Positions 21,835-29,507 of a stretch of 64,000 nt of DNA are shown here, one piece after another. Below the pieces are notes generated by a model. It saw only the letters and a list, made by a program, of their open reading frames with translations, ran no database searches and was not told the origin of the DNA. Source of the DNA: Dendrophyllia cribrosa (Eukaryota > Cnidaria > Anthozoa > Scleractinia > Dendrophylliidae). How positions within the stretch are numbered: position 1 is the first letter of the stretch; every line of letters starts with the position of its first letter. The stretch spans positions 9,570,828 through 9,634,827 of the forward strand of contig JAJLRJ010000007.1 in the NCBI GenBank assembly GCA_024195265.1, read 5' to 3'. Both the position numbers and the translations under genes were made by a program.

Positions 21835-22467
21835 TTAAAGTCTTTCATCAAAGTTTTTGGCAATAAATTTCCTCGGCTTATCCACATAGAGGAAAGAGAA
21901 TGGATCATGCGTTGCTTTCAGATAATCTTCTTTGGTGATGTTATTCTCCCTGCAGATCGCCGCAATTTCTTTGTTGCTGGGGAATTCAAAGATGCAAAAA
22001 TGTGAGCAATTCAGTCGAATATCTTTTGGTGTTTGGAAATAGCTTTGTGAAAGATAGATGACAGAACAATTCTTATGCCTGCCTTGAATAAAATAATCAA
22101 CCAGGGGTTTTTGATTCTTTTCGCAAACAAAATCATCGAAAACAACCAGTTTTTGATTCTCCCCAGATAATTCAGAAACTGGGATGATTTCATCCGGGGA
22201 TGCTTCAATGATGTCATATCCAGCTTCTTTGCTGATTGGGCGAAATGTTTTCAGTAGATGTTGATATTTGGATTGGTCAAGATTTTTCGCATAGAGATAA
22301 ATTTTATCGTAGAAGAGCAGGCGGAGGATCATATCCAGAAGAACATTTGTTTTCCCCGATCCTGAAGGGCCGCAGATCAACATTCTGAAAGCTCGATCCG
22401 GCATGAAGGGATGAAGCTGCTCGAAATTTGTGATTGGGTCATGGCAATCATAATTTGGAATCTTCAT
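21835..22467 (-). CDS. A32/FtsK-HerA-type genome packaging ATPase
   Basis: 210 aa. Walker A GPSGSGKT at 33-40 and Walker B LVVFDDF at ~107-113, followed by the sensor-like SVIYLSQSYF. Length and motifs match packaging ATPases of Polintons, adintoviruses and NCLDVs, which drive DNA into preformed capsids. The ATG at 22467 is in the element's TAAAATG context. It is divergent from the PPxY protein gene and directly upstream of the fibre gene. Confidence 0.95.
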   Translation of the reverse strand: MKIPNYDCHDPITNFEQLHPFMPDRAFRMLICGPSGSGKTNVLLDMILRLLFYDKIYLYAKNLDQSKYQHLLKTFRPISKEAGYDIIEASPDEIIPVSELSGENQKLVVFDDFVCEKNQKPLVDYFIQGRHKNCSVIYLSQSYFQTPKDIRLNCSHFCIFEFPSNKEIAAICRENNITKEDYLKATHDPFSFLYVDKPRKFIAKNFDERL

Positions 22468-22535
22468 TTTATTATGTTCAACATCATGTTCTACATCTTG
22501 TTCTACATCCCAAATTTGTATTTGTGAGTAATAAA
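22468..22535. promoter_or_regulatory. Divergent promoter region with short repeats
   Basis: 68 bp between two outward ATGs. It contains three near-copies of a 12-bp unit (TGTTC(A/T)ACATC(A/T)) at about 22478-22511. Both genes start with ATAAAATG. Confidence 0.5.
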
Positions 22536-23507
22536 ATGAGTTTATTGAAATGGCAACAACTTGCAAAAAGCAAATCTGCTTTGGGTAAAAAAATCAACTT
22601 TGTTCACGATGTCATCACCCAGAAAAAGTTGGGTGAAGAGACAAGTCAAATCGGACTTGAAAAAATGTTCAAGCCAGTCACATCGAAACTGGATGAGGTG
22701 ATTGCGTCGAATTTGAGGCCACTTCCCCGGAAAAAGAAAGTGGAGGGGAAAGCCAAACCAGCAGAAATTGATTATCTCCCCGAAGTCGACCCATTTGAAG
22801 ATATGGATGTGGGTGGCTTGTTTGATGAGGCCGTTCCATCCCAAACAACGAAACAAATTCCACCAGCTCCTCCAACATATGAAGAAGTTGCGAAAGAGAT
22901 AGGGGAAGATCCACCTGAATATGAAGCCGATGAATCTCCTGATTATGCTCTGGAACCGGGTGATGAAGAGGAAGAGGAAAAAGGAGATGAAGCCAATCAG
23001 ATATTGGATAGCTTGGACCTCACGAATTATGATACTGCGGAGAAAACTCTCAGTGAACCAAATGTCTCATCAGCGAAGAAAATCCATTATCTCGATAATC
23101 TTGTGACCATTGCAAACTTCAGAAGAAATCAATTGAAAGGGTATAAATCATCTTTCACCAAAAAATTCAAGAAAGGGGAAATAACGGAAGAGCAAAAGAA
23201 TTGGCAACATCAAAGGATAGATCGTTCATTCAAAGCATTAAATGAATACATAAAGCATTACAAAAGGAAAGCGACAACATTGACAGGTTCGGGAGTTAGG
23301 AGAAAAAAAGGTGGAAATGTCCGTTTTTTCTCCAATCCCAAAGATCTTCTCCAGAAACTTGAGGTCATCATTGGCTCCATTCTTGCTGGGAATACAAACG
23401 TTGGCATCAGAAATACTGGAGTTGCAATTCTCGATCTTCTCCTGAAAGAGGGGGTCATCAATAGATCCCAGCATGAGAAGCTCTACAAAAACTATTTCAG
23501 ACCTTAA
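22536..23507 (+). CDS. Polinton virion-type protein with two PPxY motifs
   Basis: 323 aa. An N-terminal helical basic region is followed by a disordered acidic segment with PPTY (112-115) and PPEY (126-129), then an EEEEEK stretch. The helical C-terminal third (AGNTNVGIRNTGVAILDLLL) resembles proteins I recall upstream of the penton gene in other cnidarian Polintons. PPxY motifs bind Nedd4-family WW domains and act as late domains in many viruses; adenovirus protein VI has one. That use here is inference. Its stop is followed by one base and the penton ATG. Confidence 0.8.
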   Translation: MSLLKWQQLAKSKSALGKKINFVHDVITQKKLGEETSQIGLEKMFKPVTSKLDEVIASNLRPLPRKKKVEGKAKPAEIDYLPEVDPFEDMDVGGLFDEAVPSQTTKQIPPAPPTYEEVAKEIGEDPPEYEADESPDYALEPGDEEEEEKGDEANQILDSLDLTNYDTAEKTLSEPNVSSAKKIHYLDNLVTIANFRRNQLKGYKSSFTKKFKKGEITEEQKNWQHQRIDRSFKALNEYIKHYKRKATTLTGSGVRRKKGGNVRFFSNPKDLLQKLEVIIGSILAGNTNVGIRNTGVAILDLLLKEGVINRSQHEKLYKNYFRP

Positions 23508-23508
23508 A

Positions 23509-24276
23509 ATGGAAATCGAAAGAGAAATTGTTTTATCCTCCTTTTCCGTCAAGACAGGCGGCAACAAACCAGAAAATTTCACAACACAATTCTATCGGCC
23601 CATTGCTTTGGATCCAAATGAACAATATGTTGTTGGGCTTAACAGAGTCATCAATATGAGTTTTACGTGGTATAACATCAATGCTGGACGCAAGAATCAA
23701 CTGATCAGGTTCAGCTCCGACGGTGGGAAAACATTTTCCGATATCACCTTCCCAGCTGGAGTTTGGGAATATGAGGGGATGAATAACTTTATTCAAGAAG
23801 CAACAGTGGTGAAAGAAGCTGGAAAAGATGACATTTTCCCAATCAATCTTGCTTTTAATACAACAACCTTCAGAGTAACAATCACACTGGCAGAAAATTA
23901 TCAGCTTGATCTCACCCAATCCAACTTCGGCGATCTCGTTGGTTTTGAGAAAAAGATTCTGAAGGATAAAGTCAACATTGGCCCCAGAGTTCCAAACCTC
24001 AGTCAAGATACTGATATGTTAAACGTTCATTGTGATTTGACAAGTGATTCGCTTGTTGATGGAGCAGAGAGTGATATCATTTATTCCTTTTCAACATCTG
24101 TTCTGAGGCCATCATATAGTTTCACGTTGGAGCCCATGAGAGTAACATTCAACCCTGTGAATAAAAACACAATAAGCTCCATTCGAATCTATATCACCGA
24201 TGGCCGAAGGCGAGTTGTTGATTTGAATGGAGCTGATACAGCGTTCTCACTTTTATTGAAAAAGGTAATAAAATGA
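23509..24276 (+). CDS. Minor capsid (penton-like) protein
   Basis: 255 aa, beta-rich, with the layout of the Polinton single-jelly-roll minor capsid protein. Typical landmarks are FTTQFYRPIALDPNEQYVVG near the start, FGDLVGFEKKIL in the middle, LNVHCDLTSDS, and the end SIRIYITDGRRRVVDLNG. It would occupy capsid vertices. It starts directly after the PPxY gene (TAA-A-ATG) and overlaps the next gene by 4 bp (ATGA), consistent with tight viral packing. Confidence 0.88.
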   Translation: MEIEREIVLSSFSVKTGGNKPENFTTQFYRPIALDPNEQYVVGLNRVINMSFTWYNINAGRKNQLIRFSSDGGKTFSDITFPAGVWEYEGMNNFIQEATVVKEAGKDDIFPINLAFNTTTFRVTITLAENYQLDLTQSNFGDLVGFEKKILKDKVNIGPRVPNLSQDTDMLNVHCDLTSDSLVDGAESDIIYSFSTSVLRPSYSFTLEPMRVTFNPVNKNTISSIRIYITDGRRRVVDLNGADTAFSLLLKKVIK

Positions 24277-24659
24277 AATCATATGAGTTCTCTCGTTATT
24301 ATCACCCCAAATTGGGGCGGTTTGTTTATCGACACAAAGGATCTGGTGCTATTGTGGATAATATATTCCGGCCAATGAGAGCAGTGGCATCAGCCGTTTT
24401 CAAGAAATTCGCTAAACCCATTGCGAAAAAAGCATTGGAATCAGGTATTTCTCACGCTGGAGATAAACTTGGCAAAAAAGCAGCTGAAAAATCTGGTGAT
24501 CTCATAATGAAAAAACTGGGAAATATGAGAATTGGGAGCAAAAAACAACCAGCTCGACCACAATCAGCCCCTGTGTCAACCTCCGGAGAAAGTTCTGATG
24601 ATATATTGAACAGGTTGATCTCTGGGCAGGGTATCCGAAAAAGAAAAAAAAGAATATAA
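24273..24659 (+). CDS. Small basic protein between capsid genes
   Basis: 128 aa, rich in Lys/Arg, with an aromatic start (SYEFSRYYHPKLGRFVYRHK), an amphipathic Ala/Lys helix (ISHAGDKLGKKAAEKSGDLI) and a basic tail (GIRKRKKRI). Charge, size and position between penton and major capsid genes suggest a DNA-condensing or capsid-cement role, like adenovirus core proteins. No family is claimed. ATGA overlap with the penton gene. Confidence 0.75.
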   Translation: MKSYEFSRYYHPKLGRFVYRHKGSGAIVDNIFRPMRAVASAVFKKFAKPIAKKALESGISHAGDKLGKKAAEKSGDLIMKKLGNMRIGSKKQPARPQSAPVSTSGESSDDILNRLISGQGIRKRKKRI

Positions 24660-24660
24660 A

Positions 24661-25947
24661 ATGGCTTTTCGATCGAATGAATATCTTCAAAGAAATGAAT
24701 TAGTGCGCTTCCAGCTGGATGACACAATCAGAGCTCCAGCTAATGGGCAACCTCAAGACAAAGGTGGTTATAAATTCACAATTAATGACCGATCTGCATT
24801 TTACGATTGGTATAATGCTTATTTCGAGGTGCAGTTTCAACTCCAAAAACTGGCGGATGGTGCTGGGTATGCAGCAGCTGACAGGATCACAGTGATCAAT
24901 GGCGCTCATTCCCTGATTAAGCACATAAAGATTAGATCTTCAGCAAAGATTGTTTATGATACTGATAATCTGCACAAAGTCTGTTTTGCAAAGAATTTGT
25001 TAGAATACTCCGATGACTTCAGCAGATCAGTCGCCAAGAACAGTTTCTGGTATTTGGATACGACTAGAACAACAGCTGTTGGAAATGCTGGATTTGAAGC
25101 TCGCCGGTTGCAATCTCAAGCAGTTCAAGACAATGGAAATGGTGGTGCAAAGAACATCAACGTGATTATTCCTCTGAATCGTTTTTCCTTTTTCGAAGAG
25201 TTGGAAGATAAGATGCTTGTACCCATGCAGCTTCAATTTGAGATAGCCCTCAATGCTGATGGGGAACTCATTCATATGGCAAACGGCGTTGATGCTGGAA
25301 GAGTTGTTGTGAATAGGTTTTTACTTTGGGTTCCCAGATTAACACCTAAAGATTCTCTTTATGACAAATTTGTCAGCTCATTCCTGAAAGAAACACAATG
25401 GAAATATCTGAGGGAAATGTATCAGCAATCTGCTCCCTCGCAGTCATCAGGATTTTTCCAGATCTCAGCGAGCATTGACAATGTGAGGCATATTTTTGTC
25501 TGGCTGAAAAGAACCGATCCGCCCAATGATGACCGTGCAGAAGATAACCCATATCTGATGGACACTTTCAAGCTGAATGCGGCAGATAACGCCTCATCCT
25601 TGTTGAACTGTCGATTGGAATATGGAAATGGTGTTTTCTACCCGGAAACAGAGTATGACAGTGAAAGCAAAGTAAGAATATTCCAGGATGTCATGGCTTA
25701 TGCAATGCGGAAAAATGATTTTAACACTGGAACACAGCTGAATCTGACCAATTTCAATTCTCTTTTCCCATTGATTTATTTCGATCTGACTTATCAAACT
25801 GAAAAACCAACAAGAGATCCCAAGCAGTTGATATTCAGATATCGATTGAGCGCAGATGCAGCTGCAAACTTCAATGTACATGCGATAGTTCTCTATGAAG
25901 AACTGGTGAAAATTGATAAAATTGGAAATGAATTAGTCATTGTGTGA
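24661..25947 (+). CDS. Double-jelly-roll major capsid protein
   Basis: 428 aa. Polinton major capsid landmarks are visible: DWYNAYFEVQFQLQ in the first jelly roll, IKHIKIRSSAKIVYDTDNLH, IIPLNRFSFFEELEDKML at the domain junction, then NRFLLWVPRLTPKD and a second roll ending with YRLSADAAANFNVHAIVLYE. This fold builds pseudo-hexagonal capsids in adenoviruses and NCLDVs, so the element probably can or could form virions. The start follows the previous stop in ATAAAATGG. Intact. Confidence 0.93.
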   Translation: MAFRSNEYLQRNELVRFQLDDTIRAPANGQPQDKGGYKFTINDRSAFYDWYNAYFEVQFQLQKLADGAGYAAADRITVINGAHSLIKHIKIRSSAKIVYDTDNLHKVCFAKNLLEYSDDFSRSVAKNSFWYLDTTRTTAVGNAGFEARRLQSQAVQDNGNGGAKNINVIIPLNRFSFFEELEDKMLVPMQLQFEIALNADGELIHMANGVDAGRVVVNRFLLWVPRLTPKDSLYDKFVSSFLKETQWKYLREMYQQSAPSQSSGFFQISASIDNVRHIFVWLKRTDPPNDDRAEDNPYLMDTFKLNAADNASSLLNCRLEYGNGVFYPETEYDSESKVRIFQDVMAYAMRKNDFNTGTQLNLTNFNSLFPLIYFDLTYQTEKPTRDPKQLIFRYRLSADAAANFNVHAIVLYEELVKIDKIGNELVIV

Positions 25948-26005
25948 GGGCTGTGAGCGAGCGCAGCGAGCTGAGCGAAGCGAAAAACATATGTTATCAT
26001 TTAAA

Positions 26006-26831
26006 ATGACAACATATCACCCATATAAAGTAAATTTATCTGAAGGGCAAAAAAAACAAGCTTGGAAGAGCATTCCGAACAAACAATCCAGTCACCCTGA
26101 GATTGGGTGGCAATCAAACAAGCGGAAGTGATGAGCTGATGCTCACGGCAAATCAAATAAGACGGATCAACAAAGCTGCGGCTTTGGGAAAGGGAGTTGA
26201 AATCAAAATATCGAAAACGCAAATCAAAAAGGTGATGAGGCAGGGTGGAAGTTTATTTTCTGCTATTGTTCCCTTAGTGAAAACATTGGCACCCACCCTT
26301 GGTAAAACACTTGGGCTGTCAGCATTGGCTGGTTTGGCGAGTGAAGGAGCAAGTCAAGTCGTCAAAGCAATAAGTGGAAAGGGCGGCGGTCAGGTGGGTG
26401 GGTTTCTCATCCCCCAAGATAAAATTCAGAAACTGATTGACAATAAACATTTGTTGACAAATAAACAGAAACAGGACATTTTGGTTGCCCTTAAATCAGG
26501 AGGACAGTTGGTGATGAAACCATCCGCAAAACAGTCTGGTGGATTGTTGGGAACTGTGCTGGCATCCATTGGAATCCCATTGGCACTTGACATGGTTAAA
26601 AATTTGTTTGGGAATGGAGCGCCGCGCGTTGGCCGACCAAAAGGAAAAGGTGCTCCAAGATTGGGAGCGTATCCTTTCCAACCTCCCCAATTTATTGGTA
26701 ACTGGGGACGAAACCCTGTTGGGATGGGTAAAAAAAAATCAAAAAAGGGCAAAGGACTTCTGTTAGGGACGAACAGCCCATTCAACAACATCCCAATTCT
26801 GGGGCAATATTGTGAGGCCCAAATTCATTAA
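26006..26831 (+). CDS. Virion protein (MTTYHP family) broken by a frameshift in A8
   Basis: The start MTTYHPYKVNLSEGQ at 26006 matches the N-terminus I recall for a conserved cnidarian Polinton protein. Its frame closes at 26131. The rest of the family sequence (LMLTANQIRRINKAA, EIKISKTQIKKVMRQ, a Gly/Ala-rich hydrophobic region, a basic tail, GLLLGTNSPFNNIPILG) continues in the frame one base over, from about 26055 to 26831. The switch falls at AAAAAAAA (26049-26056). It could be a real one-base mutation, an assembly error, polymerase slippage, or +1/-2 recoding. A hydrophobic, basic protein preceding the protease suggests an internal capsid or membrane-lytic role, by analogy only. Confidence 0.75.
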
Positions 26832-27246
26832 CAAACCCTTGAACAATGTTGATCTGTTGAAGTGGATTGTTTTTCTGAAAATACCAAATTTCAAAGGGAT
26901 CTTCGCCAGGGATGAAGTCATACCCCAAAAACACAGCCCCTGCATCATCAATCTTGATTCACTCGAAAATGCAGGAACTCATTGGGTTTGTTGTGCTCCC
27001 GGACAGAAATTCACGTGGTATTTCGATAGTTTTGGAATGGGATTTCCCCAAGAATTCAGAAGCTCAAAACAAATACTCTGGAACACAAGTCAGTATCAAA
27101 ACATAAACAGTGTCCTTTGCGGGTATTATTGCCTTTATTTCCTCCATCAATGGTCACGCGGAAAAGATTTCTATGATATTCTCAAACCTCTCAGTCTGAC
27201 TGATACGACGCAAAATGAAAGATTCATAAAAGAATATTTCGATTGA
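26812..27246 (+). CDS. Adenain-like cysteine protease without an evident AUG
   Basis: Open frame from 26767 (after TAG at 26764) to the stop at 27246. Catalytic elements of the C5/C48 type are in order: His in GTHWVCC, acidic residue in WYFDSFG, Gln/Cys in NSVLCGYYCLYFL. This enzyme would process virion proteins. No ATG precedes the catalytic His in this frame; GTG at 26812 or ATT at 26827 are the only starts by position. It overlaps the 3' end of the MTTYHP-family gene in the +1 frame. Initiation at a near-cognate codon, recoding, splicing or loss of the start are all open. Confidence 0.85.
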   Translation: MRPKFINKPLNNVDLLKWIVFLKIPNFKGIFARDEVIPQKHSPCIINLDSLENAGTHWVCCAPGQKFTWYFDSFGMGFPQEFRSSKQILWNTSQYQNINSVLCGYYCLYFLHQWSRGKDFYDILKPLSLTDTTQNERFIKEYFD

Positions 27247-27248
27247 AA

Positions 27249-27407
27249 ATGAAGTCATATTGCGTGAAGGAGAAAAAACAAACTGAATGCACCAGTCCAT
27301 CTGGATACATGACCGCAAAAAATGGAAGAAAGATGTGGTTTTGCCATTGCGCTTCCTGTGGAATCAAAAAGACAAGATTTGTGAAGGCAAAGCCCTCGGG
27401 AAACTGA
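27249..27407 (+). CDS. Zinc-ribbon-like ORF, proposed zero frame of a frameshift cassette
   Basis: 52 aa, ATG 27249 two bases after the protease stop. It has Cys at 5 and 14 and a CHCASC knuckle, followed by KKTRFVKAKPSGN. The family I recall has CxxC in the first knuckle; here it is CxxE. It ends at TGA directly after the slippery heptamer GGGAAAC. In related elements this ribbon is, to my recollection, often fused to a downstream domain, which is what a -1 shift would produce here. Confidence 0.75.
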   Translation: MKSYCVKEKKQTECTSPSGYMTAKNGRKMWFCHCASCGIKKTRFVKAKPSGN

Positions 27408-27430
27408 GTCTGCCCTCACAAGGTGGGGGC
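27398..27430 (+). promoter_or_regulatory. -1 frameshift signal 1 (zinc ribbon to PLA2)
   Basis: G GGA AAC at 27398-27404 is in register with the zero frame (TCG GGA AAC TGA). A 7-nt spacer follows (27405-27411), then a stem of 8 pairs (27412-27419 with 27423-27430, one G-U) closed by AAG. Heptamer, register, spacer and stem all meet the classic -1 rules. No pseudoknot was found. Confidence 0.8.
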
Positions 27431-28063
27431 TTTGGTGAATTAGCATTGACTGGCGTTGCTCATGCTCTTCCCTGGCTCGGGAAAAAAACAGTTGAAATGG
27501 GCCGTTATGGAGCCAGTGAATTGTTGCGAAATAAGAACACTCAAAGGAAAGCATTGGATTTTGCCCTGGACAAGATGAAATCATTTCTTGCCAAAACCTC
27601 TTCCGATATGCTGAATCAACTGTCCACGGCGATCCGACCCAACAGAAAATATAAAACAGACCGGAAAGATTTGGATGGCGGCGGGTTGGATGTTCACAGC
27701 TTGATTGGGAAACTGCCAAGGCCAAAGAAAGGTTTCACCTTCCCAGGTCATAACTATACCGGCCCGTATAACCCATTGGATAAGCAAGTCCGATTCGATG
27801 AAAAGGGAAAGATTCTCGAAATTATGCAGCAACCCACAGGAAAAACAGACGCAGTTGCTATGCAGCACGATGTGGATTATTCAGTTTGCGCAAAACAATC
27901 AAACCCGCGTCAATGTAAAAATAAAGCAGACAGGAAAATGGTTGCCGCTTTGGATTCCATTCCCTGGAAAGAAAGACAGTGGGGTCATGCTTTGGCGAGA
28001 AATGTAATCGATGCAAAACAAAAACTTGGCCTCGGCGTTCCAAAAAACGGGAAAAGATTTTGA
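27404..28063 (+). CDS. Phospholipase A2-like domain ORF, read after -1 shift
   Basis: About 219 codons in the -1 frame. It contains GGGFGELALTGVAHALPWLG, a helical linker, then LPGH-type FPGHNYTGPYNPLD (nt ~27740-27780) and MQHDVDYSVC with the His-Asp pair at 27866-27871. The calcium-loop-like Y.GPYNPLD and HDxxY match the parvovirus VP1-type PLA2 family, whose activity breaches endosomal membranes. The role here (entry) is inference. An ATG at 27287 in this frame would encode sequence out of register with the zinc ribbon and gives no family similarity, so frameshift expression is preferred. Confidence 0.85.
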   Translation: MSLPSQGGGFGELALTGVAHALPWLGKKTVEMGRYGASELLRNKNTQRKALDFALDKMKSFLAKTSSDMLNQLSTAIRPNRKYKTDRKDLDGGGLDVHSLIGKLPRPKKGFTFPGHNYTGPYNPLDKQVRFDEKGKILEIMQQPTGKTDAVAMQHDVDYSVCAKQSNPRQCKNKADRKMVAALDSIPWKERQWGHALARNVIDAKQKLGLGVPKNGKRF

Positions 28064-28106
28064 GTGAAGGCTGGACTCAAAATCTGGCAAATGAACTTCA
28101 CCAGCC
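28042..28106 (+). promoter_or_regulatory. -1 frameshift signal 2 with H-type pseudoknot (PLA2 to integrase)
   Basis: A AAA AAC at 28042-28048 is in register with the PLA2 frame (CCA AAA AAC GGG). Spacer 28049-28054 (6 nt). Stem 1 has 11 perfect pairs, 28055-28065 with 28075-28085. Loop 1 is 28066-28068. Stem 2 has 6 pairs, 28069-28074 with 28101-28106 (GGCTGG/CCAGCC). Loop 3 is 15 nt. The stems abut with no unpaired base. The PLA2 stop (28061-28063) lies within stem 1. The dimensions equal those of the coronavirus IBV signal as I recall it. Confidence 0.92.
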
Positions 28107-29010
28107 AATCAGGAGACGCTTCCCAAAACGAAAAGTCATTTCATATGGCGTTGACAACATTTGGGCGGCTGATCTGGTCGAGGTGGGGAAATATTCGAAG
28201 TGGAACAAAGGGATCAAATATCTCCTGATGGTGATCGATGTCTTCTCAAAGTTCGGTTGGATTCGCCCCCTGAAAGACAAGAGAGGACAAACAGTGGCCG
28301 ATGCTTTCCAATCTATATTCAGGGAGCGAAAACCGAAGATGCTTTGGACTGATAAAGGAAGTGAATTTTTCAATAGAATAATGAAGGATCTCCTGAATAA
28401 GAATGGGATAAAATTGTATACCACAGAGAATGAAGAGAAATCGTCTGTGGTTGAACGTTGGAACAAGACAATGAAGGAACGACTCTTCCGGATGTTTTCT
28501 GCTAACAATAATACGGTGTTTTTTGACAAACTAGATGAGTTAGTGGATCAATATAATCACCGTTTTCATTCGAGCATTCGGATGACCCCAGCGCAGGCCA
28601 GCGAACGGAAAAATGAGAAAAAGGTTTTCGCTAATTTATACGGAGATTTACTTTATGCAAAACACAACCCAGCAAAATTCAAGATCGGCGATAAAGTCCG
28701 AATTTCAAAATACAAACGAAAGATATTCGACAAAGGTTTCACCCCGAACTGGACCGAAGAGATATTTGTCGTTGATGAGGTTTTAAACACAAATCCTCCG
28801 ACGTATAAATTAGTCGATCTGTTGGGAGAAAAAATAACTGGATCATTTTACGAGGCGGAAGTTCAAAGGACAACGCAAGATATTTTTCGCATTGAAAAGG
28901 TTCTTCGCCGGGACCAGAAGAAAAAGAAAGCCTTGGTTAAATGGAAAGGATATCCCGATAAATTCAATTCTTGGGTTCCGCTGAGTGATGTGGAAAAGCT
29001 TGGTGTCTAA
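28048..29010 (+). CDS. int: Retroviral-type integrase with chromodomain
   Basis: About 320 codons after the proposed shift. rve core: first Asp in WAADLVEV (28171), second in WTDKGSEF (28351, 60 residues on), Glu in SSVVERWNKTM (28453, 34 residues on). A C-terminal chromodomain (KKALVKWKGYPDKFNSWVPL) ends the protein. The first in-frame AUG is in KYLLMVID, after the first catalytic Asp, so an independent AUG start would yield an inactive enzyme. That supports expression as a -1 fusion with the PLA2 ORF. The enzyme inserts the element and makes the 6-bp duplication. The stop overlaps the first palindrome of the adjacent array. Confidence 0.93.
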   Translation, partial: REKILSEGWTQNLANELHQPIRRRFPKRKVISYGVDNIWAADLVEVGKYSKWNKGIKYLLMVIDVFSKFGWIRPLKDKRGQTVADAFQSIFRERKPKMLWTDKGSEFFNRIMKDLLNKNGIKLYTTENEEKSSVVERWNKTMKERLFRMFSANNNTVFFDKLDELVDQYNHRFHSSIRMTPAQASERKNEKKVFANLYGDLLYAKHNPAKFKIGDKVRISKYKRKIFDKGFTPNWTEEIFVVDEVLNTNPPTYKLVDLLGEKITGSFYEAEVQRTTQDIFRIEKVLRRDQKKKKALVKWKGYPDKFNSWVPLSDVEKLGV

Positions 29011-29166
29011 CGCGTTAGACAAAATTGATCCAATTTCTTCCCCAAAAACTGTCTAACGCGTTAGACAAAATTGATCCAATTTCTTCCCCAAAAACTGTCT
29101 AACGCGTTAGACACCAAAATGAAATATTCCAATTTCTCCCCCAAAAAACTGTCTAACGCGTTAGAC
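29005..29166. repeat. Four 16-bp palindromes GTCTAACGCGTTAGAC
   Basis: Perfect palindromes at 29005-29020, 29051-29066, 29097-29112 and 29151-29166, spaced 46, 46 and 54 bp. The spacers share AAAATTGATCCAATTTCTTC (first two) and CCCCAAAAACT. They lie between the integrase stop and the genes near the right end. They look like operator or iteron sites for a dimeric protein; the element's HTH protein is a candidate. Confidence 0.85.
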
Positions 29167-29248
29167 ACAATGCCGAAATGGCATTTTTTTTGATTGGCCG
29201 CCATATGTCAATAACGCGCGTCAGAATATGAATGTTTGTCATTCATAT

Positions 29249-29488
29249 TCATTGGGATACACCGCTTTCTTTCAGTTTCCACCAGAGGATTTCATTTTGC
29301 TTTTTGAGAATCTTGTTTTCCTTTCTGAGCTTTTCATTTTCCTCAATGAGTTCTTCCATTGAGTCTGCTTCTTCTTCCTCTGTATCTGAGACAATGAATT
29401 CCTCGTCAGATGTTGTTGGAGTTTCATCTTCGCTCATTGATTCATCCTCTGAGCAGGTGAGGTCGCTTCGCTCGCTTTCATCATCCAT
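29249..29488 (-). CDS. Acidic coiled-coil protein, bZIP-like
   Basis: 79 aa. The first ~45 residues are Asp/Glu/Ser-rich (SEDESMSEDETPTTSDEEF). They are followed by a leucine-heptad helix, LIEENEKLRKENKILKKQNE, ending WWKLKESG. A long basic DNA-contact region is lacking, so it is a dimerising acidic protein rather than a full bZIP factor; a transactivator-like role is a guess. It is divergent from the VLTF3-like gene with a 19-bp gap. Its start context is TCAAAATGG, as for polB and the HTH gene. Confidence 0.65.
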   Translation of the reverse strand: MDDESERSDLTCSEDESMSEDETPTTSDEEFIVSDTEEEEADSMEELIEENEKLRKENKILKKQNEILWWKLKESGVSQ

Positions 29489-29507
29489 TTTGAGTTACAA
29501 GATTAAA

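Noticed and set aside
26049..26056. -1 frameshift at the A8 tract of the MTTYHP gene
   Set aside because: A -1 shift runs into a stop within about 15 codons; the family sequence is in the +1/-2 frame, so it is not a standard -1 site.
27287..27400. Independent ATG start of the PLA2 ORF at 27287
   Set aside because: The stretch before the slip site overlaps the zinc ribbon out of frame and reads as non-family sequence, so the shift is the better model, though not excluded.
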